Positions 1-6,940 are shown, numbered from the stretch's first letter. The stretch: 16,419 nucleotides of DNA from Planctomycetaceae bacterium (GCA_005773095.1 SXHT01000191.1:1-16419); one strand, 5' to 3'. Translations and numbers: made by a program. Notes: generated by a model not told the origin, from the sequence alone.

Positions 1-1
1 G

Positions 2-1402
2 CTGCTCTACCAGTTGAGCATCAAGCTGATGGGCTGCGAAGATCCGGATGAAGTCATTCGCATCTCGCTGGAGCTGTTGCAAGAATGGACGCGAGCCACG
101 GTGGCCGGTTACCTGGCGGTGAGCGACGACGGCGCGCTTAAGCCCAAGCTGCTGCTGCCGCCCGACGCCGGCGACCGCGTGCAGCTCAGCCGTTCTCTGA
201 CCGAGATGGTCTGTGAACAAGCCCGGGCTGTTTGGATCGCCAACCAGCGCACCGGCGCCAGCGCCTCCGTTGCCCACTATGCCGACGCCGTGTGCGTGCC
301 GCTGGTTCACGGAGGCAAGACCATCGGCGCCGTGCATTGCTATTTGGAACGCGGGCGATTTCGCCAATCGGATTTCGACTTTGCGATCTCGCTGGCCAAT
401 ATCATGGCCGTGGCGCTGGTGCGAGCCCGTCGCGCGACCAGTCTGCACAACGATTACGAACGGCTCGTCGCCAAGAGCAGCGCCACCGCCGAGATGGTGG
501 GAGAGAGCCCCCCCGTCCAAGAACTCAAGAGCAAGATCATGCGCCTGGGCCGCGCCGCGGGCGCCGTGCTCGTGCGCGGCGAAAGCGGCTCGGGCAAGGA
601 GTTGGTCGCCCGGTCGCTGCATCGCATGAGTAATCGTGCCGATCGGCCGCTGCTGTGCGTCAACTGCGCGGCAATTCCGGCCAATCTGATGGAAAGCCAG
701 CTCTTCGGGCACAAAGCCGGCGCGTTCACGGGCGCCGATCGCGACCATTCCGGCTACTTCCAACAAGCCGACATGGGTACGCTGTTTCTCGACGAGGTGG
801 GCGAGCTCATACTGGAAGGCCAGTCCAAGCTGCTGCGGATCTTGGAGGGCCATCCCTTTCTACCCGTGGGCGCCTCGCGCGAAGTGACGGTCGATGTGCG
901 CGTGATTGCCGCCACCAATCAGGATTTACAAAGCCACGTGCGAGCGAAAAAGTTTCGCGAGGACCTGTATTATCGCCTGAGCGTGTTCGAGCTGCGCGTG
1001 CCGCCCCTTCGAGAGCGCTCGACCGACATCAACTTGCTGCTGGATTTCTTTCTTGATCACTTCCGCAAACAGCACGGTCGGCACAGTCTGGGAATCACCG
1101 ACCGTGCCCGGCAGAAGCTGCTGGGCTACCACTGGCCCGGCAACGTGCGACAGCTGCGCAACGTGGTCGACAGCGCCGTGGTGCTGGCCGAGGGGAGCCA
1201 GATCGACGTTGACGATCTGGGCCTGCGCGACGCCGGAGGCACGGAAATGGAAACCCTGGAGCTGGAAGTTTGGGAACGCCGCCTGATTGGCGAAGCGCTC
1301 CGTCGCACGGCCCACAACGTCTCCGAATCCGCAGGTCTGCTAGGCATCGGCCGCGCCACGCTGTATCGTAAGATCGACCAGTACGGGCTGGGGAAGAACT
1401 GA
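2..1402 (+). CDS. Sigma-54-interacting transcriptional activator, GAF-AAA-Fis type (5' end outside window)
   Basis: This is an enhancer-binding activator that uses ATP hydrolysis to open promoters held by sigma-54 RNA polymerase. The frame is open to the left edge (codons before the TTG at 14 read LLYQ), so the true start lies upstream; an N-terminal FHA domain is common in planctomycete relatives but is not visible here. Numbering from the TTG at 14, residues 10-140 look like a GAF sensor domain. The AAA domain follows: Walker A GESGSGKE 189-196, the intact sigma-54 contact loop GAFTGA 236-241, Walker B GTLFLDE 255-261, sensor I AATNQDL 299-305, the arginine-finger region FREDLYYRL 314-322 and sensor II WPGNVRQL 374-381. 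A Fis-type helix-turn-helix lies at about 435-454. No receiver-domain phosphoacceptor is seen, so activation probably comes through the sensor domain. Its targets are not evident. All key residues appear present. Confidence 0.95.
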   Translation: MLYQLSIKLMGCEDPDEVIRISLELLQEWTRATVAGYLAVSDDGALKPKLLLPPDAGDRVQLSRSLTEMVCEQARAVWIANQRTGASASVAHYADAVCVPLVHGGKTIGAVHCYLERGRFRQSDFDFAISLANIMAVALVRARRATSLHNDYERLVAKSSATAEMVGESPPVQELKSKIMRLGRAAGAVLVRGESGSGKELVARSLHRMSNRADRPLLCVNCAAIPANLMESQLFGHKAGAFTGADRDHSGYFQQADMGTLFLDEVGELILEGQSKLLRILEGHPFLPVGASREVTVDVRVIAATNQDLQSHVRAKKFREDLYYRLSVFELRVPPLRERSTDINLLLDFFLDHFRKQHGRHSLGITDRARQKLLGYHWPGNVRQLRNVVDSAVVLAEGSQIDVDDLGLRDAGGTEMETLELEVWERRLIGEALRRTAHNVSESAGLLGIGRATLYRKIDQYGLGKN

Positions 1403-1582
1403 TCCCTTTAGCAGCGCGTAACGAATTGCGTGACTCGTGACTTGCTCAAAAGTGACAATGCAACGCGCGATCGCTTCTACGGCGCACAATTTTAATAAAG
1501 ATGGGCAAACAATGGCCGAGTTGATCGATTGGTTCCGCGGAGCCCAGCGAACGTGGCGACCCACAAGTGAACTCACCGCCCG

Positions 1583-3832
1583 ATGCCGGCCGCGTCACCC
1601 ATGAACGAACTTCAAGACACTCTCGCCGTCGCGTTCCAAGCTCATCAATCCGGCAACGTGGTCACCGCCGAGCAGGGCTATCGCAAGCTGCTCGCGGCTT
1701 CTCCCGATCATGCCGAAGCCAGACATCTGCTAGGCGTCCTGTTCCATCAATCCGGTCGCCATCGCCAGGCCGTCGAAGAGCTGCGCCGTGCCATTGCCCT
1801 CAACGGCACGAATGCGACGTTTCATAACCACCTCGGCGCCGCTCTCGGCGCCTTGGGCGAGGCGGACTCTGCCGAACGCGCTTTTCGCGAAGCGCTGCGG
1901 CTCGCCCCCTACGACGCGCAATCGCACTACAACCTGGCCGCCTTGGCCGGCACGCGCGGGCAAGCTGATCGCGCGGAACGTGGCTATCGAGAGGCAGTCC
2001 GGCTCAATCCGCGTTTCGCCGAGGCCTGGTTCAACCTGGGCAACCTGCTGCGCGATCAAGAACGCAATGCCAAAGCAGCCGATTGTTATCGCAGCGCGCT
2101 GTCCGCCAATCCGCGCTACCTCAAGGCCGGGCTGAGCCTCGGCGCCGTGTTGCGATTGACCGGCAAGCTGGAAGAATCGGCCGCCGCCTACCGGCAGGTT
2201 GTTGCCGCGCATCTACATCACGTCGAGGCCCATTTCAGACTGGGCTCGGTATTGCAGGAACTAAAAAGGTACGACGCAGCAACCTCGGCTTTTCTGTTTG
2301 CCTTGCAATTGAAGCCCGACCACGCCGAAGCCCACAACAATCTGGGTTGTATCTATCGTGAGCAGGAGAACCTTGTCGAGGCCGTCGCCAGCTTCCAGCT
2401 TGCGTTGCGGCACAAGCCCGACTTTGCCGAAGCCTGCACCAATCTGGGCACGGCTTTGCAGGGACTGGACCAGGTCGAGGAAGCGATTGCCTGCTACCAG
2501 CGGGCCATCGAACTGAAGCCCGACCTGGTGCCGGCCTACATCAATCTCGGTTCGGCGCTGCACGGCCAGGGAAAACACGAGGAAGCGATTGCGGAGTTCG
2601 AGCAGGCGCTATGCATCGATCCGAACTCGGCCGATGCCCACAGCAATCTAGGCGCGGCGCTGTTGGCCGTCCAGCGCTACGATGAGGCGTTGGCCGCGCA
2701 CGGCCGGGCGTTGGCCATTCAGCCCGATCACGCCGACACGCACTATAACTTGGGCGCCGCCTGCCAGGTGCGCGGCGATTGGGAAGACGCGATTCGCCAT
2801 TACGAGAACACCATCCGTCTGAAGCCGGACCACGCCGAAGCCCACTATAGCAAGGCGCTGATTCGACTCGCACAGGGCAAGTTCGCTGAAGGCTGGCCGG
2901 GTTACGAATGGCGGATGCGCTGCAAGCGATTCGTGGCGCGGCCGTTCGCGCAACCGCGTTGGGATGGTTCGCCGCTGGCAGGCCGCACGCTGTTCGTCCA
3001 CGCCGAGCAAGGGCTGGGGGATACGATTCAGTTCATCCGTTACGTGAAGCTGCTGCACGAGCGCGGTGAACGCGTGATCGCCGAAGTTCCCAGGACGCTG
3101 TTTCCGTTGCTGACGCAATCCGGCTTCGAGCATCTCGTGCCTCGCGGCGAGGTTCCCTCGCAATTCGACGTGCAGATTCCGCTGATGAGCCTGCCGCTCG
3201 CGCTGGGGGGACTGGCTCCTTTCGCGGAGCGGGCACCCATCGCCGCGATGGTTCAGGAGCAACAGGTGCCTGTCCCCTTCGCGGTCCCCTACGTCACGCC
3301 CGATTCTGATCTCGTGGATGCCTGGCGGCGGCGGCTCAAGCAATACGATGGGTTCCGCATTGGCATCAACTGGCAAGGCAATCCGTCGTACACCTTCGAT
3401 CGCTATCGCTCGTTTCCACTGGCCGAACTGGAGCCGGTTGCCAAAGTCGCGGGAGTGCGGCTCCTCAGCCTGCAAAAGCAACACGGCCTGGATCAACTCG
3501 CAGGCATCGCCGATCGATTCGAAGTGATTGACCTGAACGACGAACTCGACGTACAGACCGCGCCCTTCATGGACACCGCCGCGGTGATTAAGAATCTTGA
3601 TCTCGTGGTTACTTCCGATTCGGCGGTCACCCACCTGGCCGGCGCGATGGGCGTGCCGGTCTGGCTTGCCACCTCGTACGCCGCCGAATGGCGTTGGCTC
3701 ACCGAGCGCGAAGACAGCCCCTGGTACCCGACGATGCGACTTTTCCGCCAGCCCGCCGTCCGCGATTGGCGTAGCGTGTTCGAATGCATGGCCCGTCAAA
3801 TCAGCTTTTCGGAACCCCTTTGTGTCAAGTGA
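1583..3832 (+). CDS. TPR-repeat protein with C-terminal glycosyltransferase-9-like domain
   Basis: This 749-residue protein has two parts. Residues about 10-435 are roughly twelve 34-residue tetratricopeptide repeats, most ending in variants of P-D-H-A-E-A. Residues about 436-749 form a domain commonly annotated as glycosyltransferase family 9-like, with EGWPGYEWR (436-444), HAEQGLGDTIQFIRY (473-487), a GINWQGNP segment (604-611) followed by DRYRS, and a late TSDSAVTHLAG segment (677-686) typical of the nucleotide-sugar-binding half of GT-B folds. A sugar-transfer role is inferred from family resemblance only; acceptor and donor cannot be read. No signal peptide or membrane segment is visible, so it is probably cytoplasmic. 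The start is uncertain: ATG at 1583 and ATG at 1601 (MNEL) are both possible and neither has a good Shine-Dalgarno site. It lies 180 bp after the activator and is followed by a probable terminator, so it looks monocistronic. Confidence 0.88.
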   Translation: MPAASPMNELQDTLAVAFQAHQSGNVVTAEQGYRKLLAASPDHAEARHLLGVLFHQSGRHRQAVEELRRAIALNGTNATFHNHLGAALGALGEADSAERAFREALRLAPYDAQSHYNLAALAGTRGQADRAERGYREAVRLNPRFAEAWFNLGNLLRDQERNAKAADCYRSALSANPRYLKAGLSLGAVLRLTGKLEESAAAYRQVVAAHLHHVEAHFRLGSVLQELKRYDAATSAFLFALQLKPDHAEAHNNLGCIYREQENLVEAVASFQLALRHKPDFAEACTNLGTALQGLDQVEEAIACYQRAIELKPDLVPAYINLGSALHGQGKHEEAIAEFEQALCIDPNSADAHSNLGAALLAVQRYDEALAAHGRALAIQPDHADTHYNLGAACQVRGDWEDAIRHYENTIRLKPDHAEAHYSKALIRLAQGKFAEGWPGYEWRMRCKRFVARPFAQPRWDGSPLAGRTLFVHAEQGLGDTIQFIRYVKLLHERGERVIAEVPRTLFPLLTQSGFEHLVPRGEVPSQFDVQIPLMSLPLALGGLAPFAERAPIAAMVQEQQVPVPFAVPYVTPDSDLVDAWRRRLKQYDGFRIGINWQGNPSYTFDRYRSFPLAELEPVAKVAGVRLLSLQKQHGLDQLAGIADRFEVIDLNDELDVQTAPFMDTAAVIKNLDLVVTSDSAVTHLAGAMGVPVWLATSYAAEWRWLTEREDSPWYPTMRLFRQPAVRDWRSVFECMARQISFSEPLCVK

Positions 3833-3833
3833 A

Positions 3834-3859
3834 TGCCAGCAGTTTATTGGCAATTTTTT
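3834..3859 (+). terminator. Probable intrinsic terminator after the TPR gene
   Basis: A 5-bp stem TGCCA/TGGCA (3834-3838 with 3848-3852) and a 9-nt loop are followed within one base by a run of six T at 3854-3859. It begins directly after the stop codon at 3832. The stem is short but the T run is strong. Confidence 0.55.
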
Positions 3860-3884
3860 CTTCGGGCGAACGTGTCCGACAGGC

Positions 3885-3912
3885 TTTCATTTTGCGATGC
3901 CATGGTTAAAAT
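3885..3912 (+). promoter_or_regulatory. Candidate sigma-70-type promoter for the first small exported protein
   Basis: TAAAAT at 3907-3912 matches the -10 consensus at five of six bases. A poor -35-like TTTCAT lies 16 bp upstream at 3885-3890. The site sits in AT-rich sequence between a terminator and a gene with a strong ribosome binding site, so a promoter is expected here. The assignment to these bases is tentative. Confidence 0.2.
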
Positions 3913-3985
3913 AAGCAAGCTGGCAAGACCCTGTGGATTACGACAATTGAAGCGTTTTCCGGTTTTATGACCTTGTTTTTGCTCT

Positions 3986-3992
3986 AGGAGGA
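3986..3992 (+). promoter_or_regulatory. Strong Shine-Dalgarno site (AGGAGGA)
   Basis: AGGAGGA lies 7 nt before the ATG at 4000 and fixes the start of the small exported protein. Most genes in this window lack a recognisable site, so this suggests high translation. Confidence 0.85.
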
Positions 3993-3999
3993 CTTTGCG

Positions 4000-4326
4000 A
4001 TGAAGCTCGTTGGAAAGTTGCTATTGGCGGTCGTGTTTACCGCGGGGGTTGCATCATCCGCGACTCCTGCGATGGCCGGACACACCGTTAACGTTAACTG
4101 CGCAATTCGGTTTGGCCAACAATGGCCAATTACGTTGGCGTTTGTCCAACTCAATCTTGGTCAGATTTACGCCGTTGAAGTTGAACCTCTCAATAGAATC
4201 AGCGGCGAGGTGTTTTTCACGTCGCGAGTGAATCGACGGTACCATGGCGTCAACCTGAGGCGCGGCCGAAACTACGTCATCGAAGTCAGGTGTGGCAACG
4301 AATTGCCACCCGAGCGGGCCAACTAG
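4000..4326 (+). CDS. Small exported protein of unknown function (108 aa)
   Basis: I do not recognise this protein. The N-terminus is a clear Sec signal peptide: basic start MKLVGK, hydrophobic core to about residue 20, and a probable signal peptidase I site after A-M-A at 24-26, giving a mature chain of about 82 residues. The mature part is rich in beta-prone residues, has two cysteines (about residues 34 and 98) that could form a disulfide, and is basic toward the end (RVNRRYHG, LRRGRN). No lipobox or membrane anchor is seen, so it should be periplasmic or secreted. The start is fixed by AGGAGGA 7 nt upstream. It is followed by a perfect-stem terminator, so it is probably a single-gene transcript. 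The next gene encodes another small exported protein with a similar leader, a G-Q-I...P-L pattern at the same spacing and possibly a common origin. The coding sequence is visibly AT-richer than neighbouring genes. Confidence 0.85.
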   Translation: MKLVGKLLLAVVFTAGVASSATPAMAGHTVNVNCAIRFGQQWPITLAFVQLNLGQIYAVEVEPLNRISGEVFFTSRVNRRYHGVNLRRGRNYVIEVRCGNELPPERAN

Positions 4327-4356
4327 GACCGCAAAATCCTAATGCCGGAAAGATAC

Positions 4357-4387
4357 GAGCCCCGGGCATCAGCCCGGGGCTCTTTGT
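4357..4387 (+). terminator. Intrinsic terminator with perfect 11-bp stem
   Basis: GAGCCCCGGGC (4357-4367) pairs without mismatch with GCCCGGGGCTC (4372-4382) across a 4-nt loop ATCA, followed by a T-rich tail from 4383. It lies about 30 bp after the first small exported gene and before the second, separating their transcripts. Confidence 0.92.
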
Positions 4388-4474
4388 TTGCTTCGAGATG
4401 CCGCCCAATTAGGATAAATAGGTGCGACATACCTATCGTGAACAACATACTTTGTTTTACGTTGTTGTCTTCCT

Positions 4475-4480
4475 GGAGGG
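4475..4480 (+). promoter_or_regulatory. Strong Shine-Dalgarno site (GGAGGG)
   Basis: GGAGGG lies 7 nt before the ATG at 4488. It selects that start over a possible GTG 66 bp upstream, which would bury the signal peptide behind 22 extra residues. Confidence 0.8.
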
Positions 4481-4487
4481 CTATCTG

Positions 4488-4799
4488 ATGAACCAATTCC
4501 GAAAACTGCTGATCGGCGCCGCGTTGGCGCTGGGATTTGTGGGAATGATCGCGCAACCGGAAACTGCGGTTGCCGGCAAACCGTTTCAGAACCAGGGCAA
4601 GATTCTTTGGTACCGTAATGCGTTCGCGAAGACCGAACGGTTCATTATTTTTAATGGCGGTCAGATCACGGCATTCACTGACAATCCGCTGACCCAGCAA
4701 GGCACGATTGATTTCACATTCTTCGCGTCCGACACTTCCGTCGACTATCAGGCCATGATCAACGGGAAAAAAGTTAAGATCATCGCTGTCGCGCCGTAG
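4488..4799 (+). CDS. Small exported protein of unknown function (103 aa)
   Basis: I do not recognise the family. The start chosen is the ATG at 4488 because it has GGAGGG at 7 nt and makes the signal peptide N-terminal: MNQFRK, a hydrophobic stretch to about residue 20, and probable cleavage after A-V-A (27-29) before GKPF. The mature chain is about 74 residues, without cysteine. Its pattern NGGQITAF...NPL...TIDFTFF...GKKVKIIAV looks like a small beta-sandwich, loosely like the calcium-free secreted beta domains seen in planctomycetes, but that is a guess. The SD spacing is the same as in the gene before it, and the segments GQI-x6-PL and the terminal IEV/IAV strand line up with that gene, so the two may be diverged paralogues. 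The intervening terminator implies separate transcription. No membrane anchor or sorting signal is visible. Confidence 0.82.
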   Translation: MNQFRKLLIGAALALGFVGMIAQPETAVAGKPFQNQGKILWYRNAFAKTERFIIFNGGQITAFTDNPLTQQGTIDFTFFASDTSVDYQAMINGKKVKIIAVAP

Positions 4800-5156
4800 C
4801 CGCCCGAGGTGGCGGGCTTCGCGAGCTGGAGATTCACCTTTCGACGGCGAGGAAAGGACGCCTCCAGGTGGAATTTCAACAAAGCCGATTCTCGACCCCG
4901 CCACGTGACTCTTGTTCGGTGACGTACGATGAGTTACTTGCGGATCCCGGAAACTTCGAAGTCTCGTCCGCCGCGAACCGCCATGAAGACCAACACCAGC
5001 CCCAATCCCATCGTTCCTGCTGCGACCTCATAAGGCCGCGCCACACGGTGTGGCAGCAGTGCGTGAAGTGTCTGTGGGGCGGCCGGGTGCCCTCTGGGTA
5101 TTGTCCGCCAGGGTTCAGCGATTGTAGCAGGTGATTGATCGCTCTATCATGCCCCT
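4800..5156 (+). other. Intergenic stretch, 357 bp
   Basis: No convincing gene is seen on the plus strand. A GTG-started frame at 4868-5134 has no recognisable content. Just after the stop at 4797-4799 there is a short GC hairpin (CCGCC 4800-4804 with GGCGG 4811-4815) without a T run. A 13-bp palindrome CCACACGGTGTGG lies at 5041-5053. The minus strand has a short frame for a hydrophobic peptide (4934-5044), listed separately. The promoter of the ligase gene should lie near the right end but is not recognisable. Confidence 0.6.
4934..5044 (-). CDS. Possible 36-aa single-span membrane peptide
   Basis: A GTG at 5044 opens a short minus-strand frame ending TAA at 4934-4936. The predicted peptide begins MARPYEVAAG, has a hydrophobic stretch of about 16 residues (8-23, including GLGLVLVFMAV) and ends in a charged tail with RGGRD and GIRK. 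This is the shape of a small membrane protein. There is no ATG until residue 12 and no Shine-Dalgarno site, and a 13-bp palindrome overlaps the start. It may equally be a chance frame or the remnant of a longer gene. It would be divergent from the ligase gene. Confidence 0.2.
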   Translation of the reverse strand: MARPYEVAAGTMGLGLVLVFMAVRGGRDFEVSGIRK

Positions 5157-6488
5157 ATGCCCACCACGTTTGACGACCGCCGCTGCCTGGAATCACTCGA
5201 CCGAGAGCAGCTCCAGCGGCATCAGCTTGCGCGGCTCAACGCGCTCTTGGAGCGGGTCTTGCCGCACAATCGGTTCTATGCCGAGAAGTTGGCCGGAATC
5301 CACCGGCCGCTCACATCGTTGGCCGAACTGGCCGACTGGCATTACACGTTCAAAGATGAGCTGATAGGAACCCACCAGGAGCACGACGTGGTCGCGAATC
5401 TCACCTGGCCGCGCGAGCGTTACACCAGGTTCCATCAGACCAGCGGCACTCGTGGTCGGCCGATGATCGTGCTTGATGCCGCGGACGACTGGCCCTGGTG
5501 GCTCGACTGCTGGCAGTATGTGTTGGATGCCGCGGAGATGGGGCCGGCCGACTGCGCTCTGTTTGCCTTTTCGTTTGGGCCGTTTATCGGCTTTTGGAGC
5601 GCATTTGACGCCGTCGCCGCGCGCGGCTGCATGGTGGTTCCCAGCGGTGGAATGACCACTCGCGCTCGGCTCGACTTGATCGGCCGCTGCAGCGCAACGG
5701 CCGTCTTCTGCACTCCCAGCTACGCGCTGCACATGGCCGAAGCAGCCGAAGAGTACAAACTGGAAATGGGCGCCAGCAGTGTGCGCGTGCTGGTGCTGGC
5801 CGGTGAGCCGGGCGGATCCATTCCGGAGGTCAGGGCCCGCATTGAGCAAGCCTGGCAGGCGAGCGTGATCGACCACGCCGGCGCGTCGGAAGTCGGCCCC
5901 TGGGGCTACGGCTATTCGACCGGTGGCGGAATTCATGTGAATGAAGCCGAGTTCCTGGCTGAGTTTCTTTCGGTGGAGACCGGAGGCCTCGCCGAGGAAG
6001 GAGATCTGGCGGAACTGGTGCTCACCACGCTCGGCCGTGCCGGCGCGCCCCTGTTTCGCTACCGCACCGGCGATCTGGTGCGCCCCACCTGGCGGGGACT
6101 GTCCCCTTGTGTGGAGTCTTCGGAACAAAAGGGGACTGTCCCCTTCGCGGCGAATAACCGTTTCGTGTTTCTGGAAGGGGGCGTGCTGGGCCGCTCGGAT
6201 GACATGCTGGTCGTCCGCGGCGTGAATATTTTTCCCGGCTCGCTGGAACAGATCATACGCGCCTTTCCCGAAGTCGTGGAGTATCGCATCACCGCGCGCA
6301 CGGCGTCGGCAATGGATTATCTCGTCGTCGAGATCGAAGATCGACTCAACGCCCCACAGCGTGTGGCCGAAGAGCTTCGCTTGCGGCTCGGCCTGAAAAT
6401 GGAGGTCCTCCCGGTCCCCCTCGGCAGTCTGCCGCGATTCGAAGGCAAAGGCCGACGCTTCATCGACGAAAGAACTCGCACCGTTTAG
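5157..6488 (+). CDS. Phenylacetate-CoA-ligase-like AMP-forming enzyme (PaaK family)
   Basis: This 443-residue protein belongs to the adenylate-forming superfamily, nearest the PaaK branch. Such enzymes activate a carboxylic acid with ATP to an acyl-adenylate, then usually to a CoA thioester, in the cytoplasm. Seen in order: P-loop-like TSGTRGRP (95-102), A-G-A-S-E-V-G (241-247), the YRTGDL motif (302-307), the GGVLGRSDDM segment (341-350) with RGVNIFP (354-360), and a C-terminal domain with PRFEGKGRR in which K431 is the likely catalytic lysine. The length is ordinary for the branch. Residues about 313-331 are encoded by an inserted palindromic repeat (6094-6145) lying between the YRTGDL motif and the hinge region; the frame stays open. 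In relatives this site is often a short cysteine-containing loop, so a metal site may have been lost or altered. The substrate cannot be read. DUF971 follows 45 bp downstream and may be co-transcribed. No Shine-Dalgarno site is seen. Confidence 0.9.
   Translation: MPTTFDDRRCLESLDREQLQRHQLARLNALLERVLPHNRFYAEKLAGIHRPLTSLAELADWHYTFKDELIGTHQEHDVVANLTWPRERYTRFHQTSGTRGRPMIVLDAADDWPWWLDCWQYVLDAAEMGPADCALFAFSFGPFIGFWSAFDAVAARGCMVVPSGGMTTRARLDLIGRCSATAVFCTPSYALHMAEAAEEYKLEMGASSVRVLVLAGEPGGSIPEVRARIEQAWQASVIDHAGASEVGPWGYGYSTGGGIHVNEAEFLAEFLSVETGGLAEEGDLAELVLTTLGRAGAPLFRYRTGDLVRPTWRGLSPCVESSEQKGTVPFAANNRFVFLEGGVLGRSDDMLVVRGVNIFPGSLEQIIRAFPEVVEYRITARTASAMDYLVVEIEDRLNAPQRVAEELRLRLGLKMEVLPVPLGSLPRFEGKGRRFIDERTRTV
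6094..6145. repeat. Duplicated palindromic element inside the ligase gene
   Basis: GGGGACTGTCCCCTT occurs twice, at 6094-6108 and 6131-6145, 37 bp apart start to start. Each copy contains the perfect palindrome GGGGAC-T-GTCCCC. The 22 bp between them contains no further repeat. Because 37 is not a multiple of three, the copies are read in different frames, giving GLSPC and KGTVPF. The arrangement resembles short dispersed palindromic elements of the REP or MITE kind. Whether it is dispersed in this genome cannot be tested from the window. Confidence 0.8.
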
Positions 6489-6507
6489 AACACTCGCCAT
6501 TTTATCC

Positions 6508-6524
6508 GTCGGGCTGCGCCCGAC
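6508..6524. other. Perfect 7-bp hairpin before the DUF971 gene
   Basis: GTCGGGC (6508-6514) pairs with GCCCGAC (6518-6524) over a 3-nt loop. It lies in the 45-bp gap between the ligase stop and the ATG at 6534, 9 nt from that ATG. There is no T run, so it is not a typical terminator. It could affect translation initiation of DUF971 or be another short palindromic repeat. Confidence 0.5.
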
Positions 6525-6533
6525 CGGTACCCC

Positions 6534-6854
6534 ATGACACCTTATCCCACCAGCCTGGAGCTAAGCGGTCAAGACACCCTGTTCATCACCTGGAACGACG
6601 GCCAGGTTCGCAAATACACCTTCCGAGAGCTCCGCGACAAATGTCCCTGTGCCACCTGTCGGGAAAAGCGCGGTGCGCAAGCCAAACCGCCGGCGCTATT
6701 GCCGGTGCTCTCGGCCGCCGAGCTGTTGCCGCTCACGATCACCGCTGTGAAACCCGTGGGAAACTACGCCTACTCAATCGCCTTCGGCGACGGCCACGAC
6801 ACGGGAATCTACACGCTTGAGTTTTTGCGGGAGTTGGGCTGCACGGCGAAATGA
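6534..6854 (+). CDS. DUF971 domain protein (gamma-butyrobetaine-hydroxylase N-terminal-like)
   Basis: This 106-residue protein covers a single DUF971 domain. The diagnostic features are W20-N-D-G near the start, a K-Y-T-F strand, L-R-D-K-CPCATC at 33-42 with three cysteines (37, 39, 42) in the position of the family's cysteine cluster, which may bind metal, and the conserved end V-G-N-Y-A...F-G-D-G-H-D-T-G-I-Y-T-L-E-F-L-R. The same domain forms the N-terminus of gamma-butyrobetaine hydroxylases and occurs alone or fused to iron-sulfur carrier proteins in bacteria. The free-standing form has no settled function. It is 45 bp after the ligase gene on the same strand, so the two may be co-transcribed; a functional link is unproven. 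The start has no Shine-Dalgarno site, and a hairpin lies just upstream. Confidence 0.93.
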   Translation: MTPYPTSLELSGQDTLFITWNDGQVRKYTFRELRDKCPCATCREKRGAQAKPPALLPVLSAAELLPLTITAVKPVGNYAYSIAFGDGHDTGIYTLEFLRELGCTAK

Positions 6855-6855
6855 G

Positions 6856-6868
6856 CGAAACCGTTTCG
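6856..6868. other. Short palindrome in the convergent gap
   Basis: CGAAAC-C-GTTTCG at 6856-6868 is a perfect 13-bp palindrome directly after the DUF971 stop, in the 86-bp gap between convergent genes. It could help end transcription on both strands, but it has no T run, so this is weak. Confidence 0.25.
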
Positions 6869-6940
6869 AAGGTGCGCGCGTCCAGTCGTGCCGCGGCATG
6901 GGAGCGTCTCTCGGGCCTCTACTTGCACGGTACGCGAAGG

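Noticed and set aside
1..19. The first bases, read on the minus strand, give GCTCAACTGGTAGAGCAGC, which looks like a tRNA D-arm.
   Set aside because: The flanking bases do not form an acceptor stem, the base at position 8 is wrong, and no anticodon or T arm follows within the window. The bases fit as codons of the sensor-domain protein frame.
3270..3284. CTGTCCCCTTCGCGG is shared exactly with 6136-6150 in the ligase gene, suggesting a second copy of the palindromic element in the TPR gene.
   Set aside because: The left palindrome arm is missing here, the TPR protein shows no insertion at that point, and a 15-base match between two GC-rich stretches of this size is within chance range.
2648..3853. 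A 401-codon open frame on the minus strand opposite the TPR gene.
   Set aside because: It mirrors the TPR gene, has no recognisable domain, and the plus-strand product has regular TPR and glycosyltransferase-like motifs. Long antisense frames are expected in GC-rich genes.
4868..5134. An 88-codon GTG-started plus-strand frame in the gap before the ligase gene.
   Set aside because: No Shine-Dalgarno site, no recognisable motif, odd composition rich in Cys, Ser, Pro and His.
5193..6500. A 435-codon open frame on the minus strand opposite the ligase gene.
   Set aside because: The plus strand encodes a full PaaK-like enzyme with all expected motifs; the minus frame has no recognisable content.
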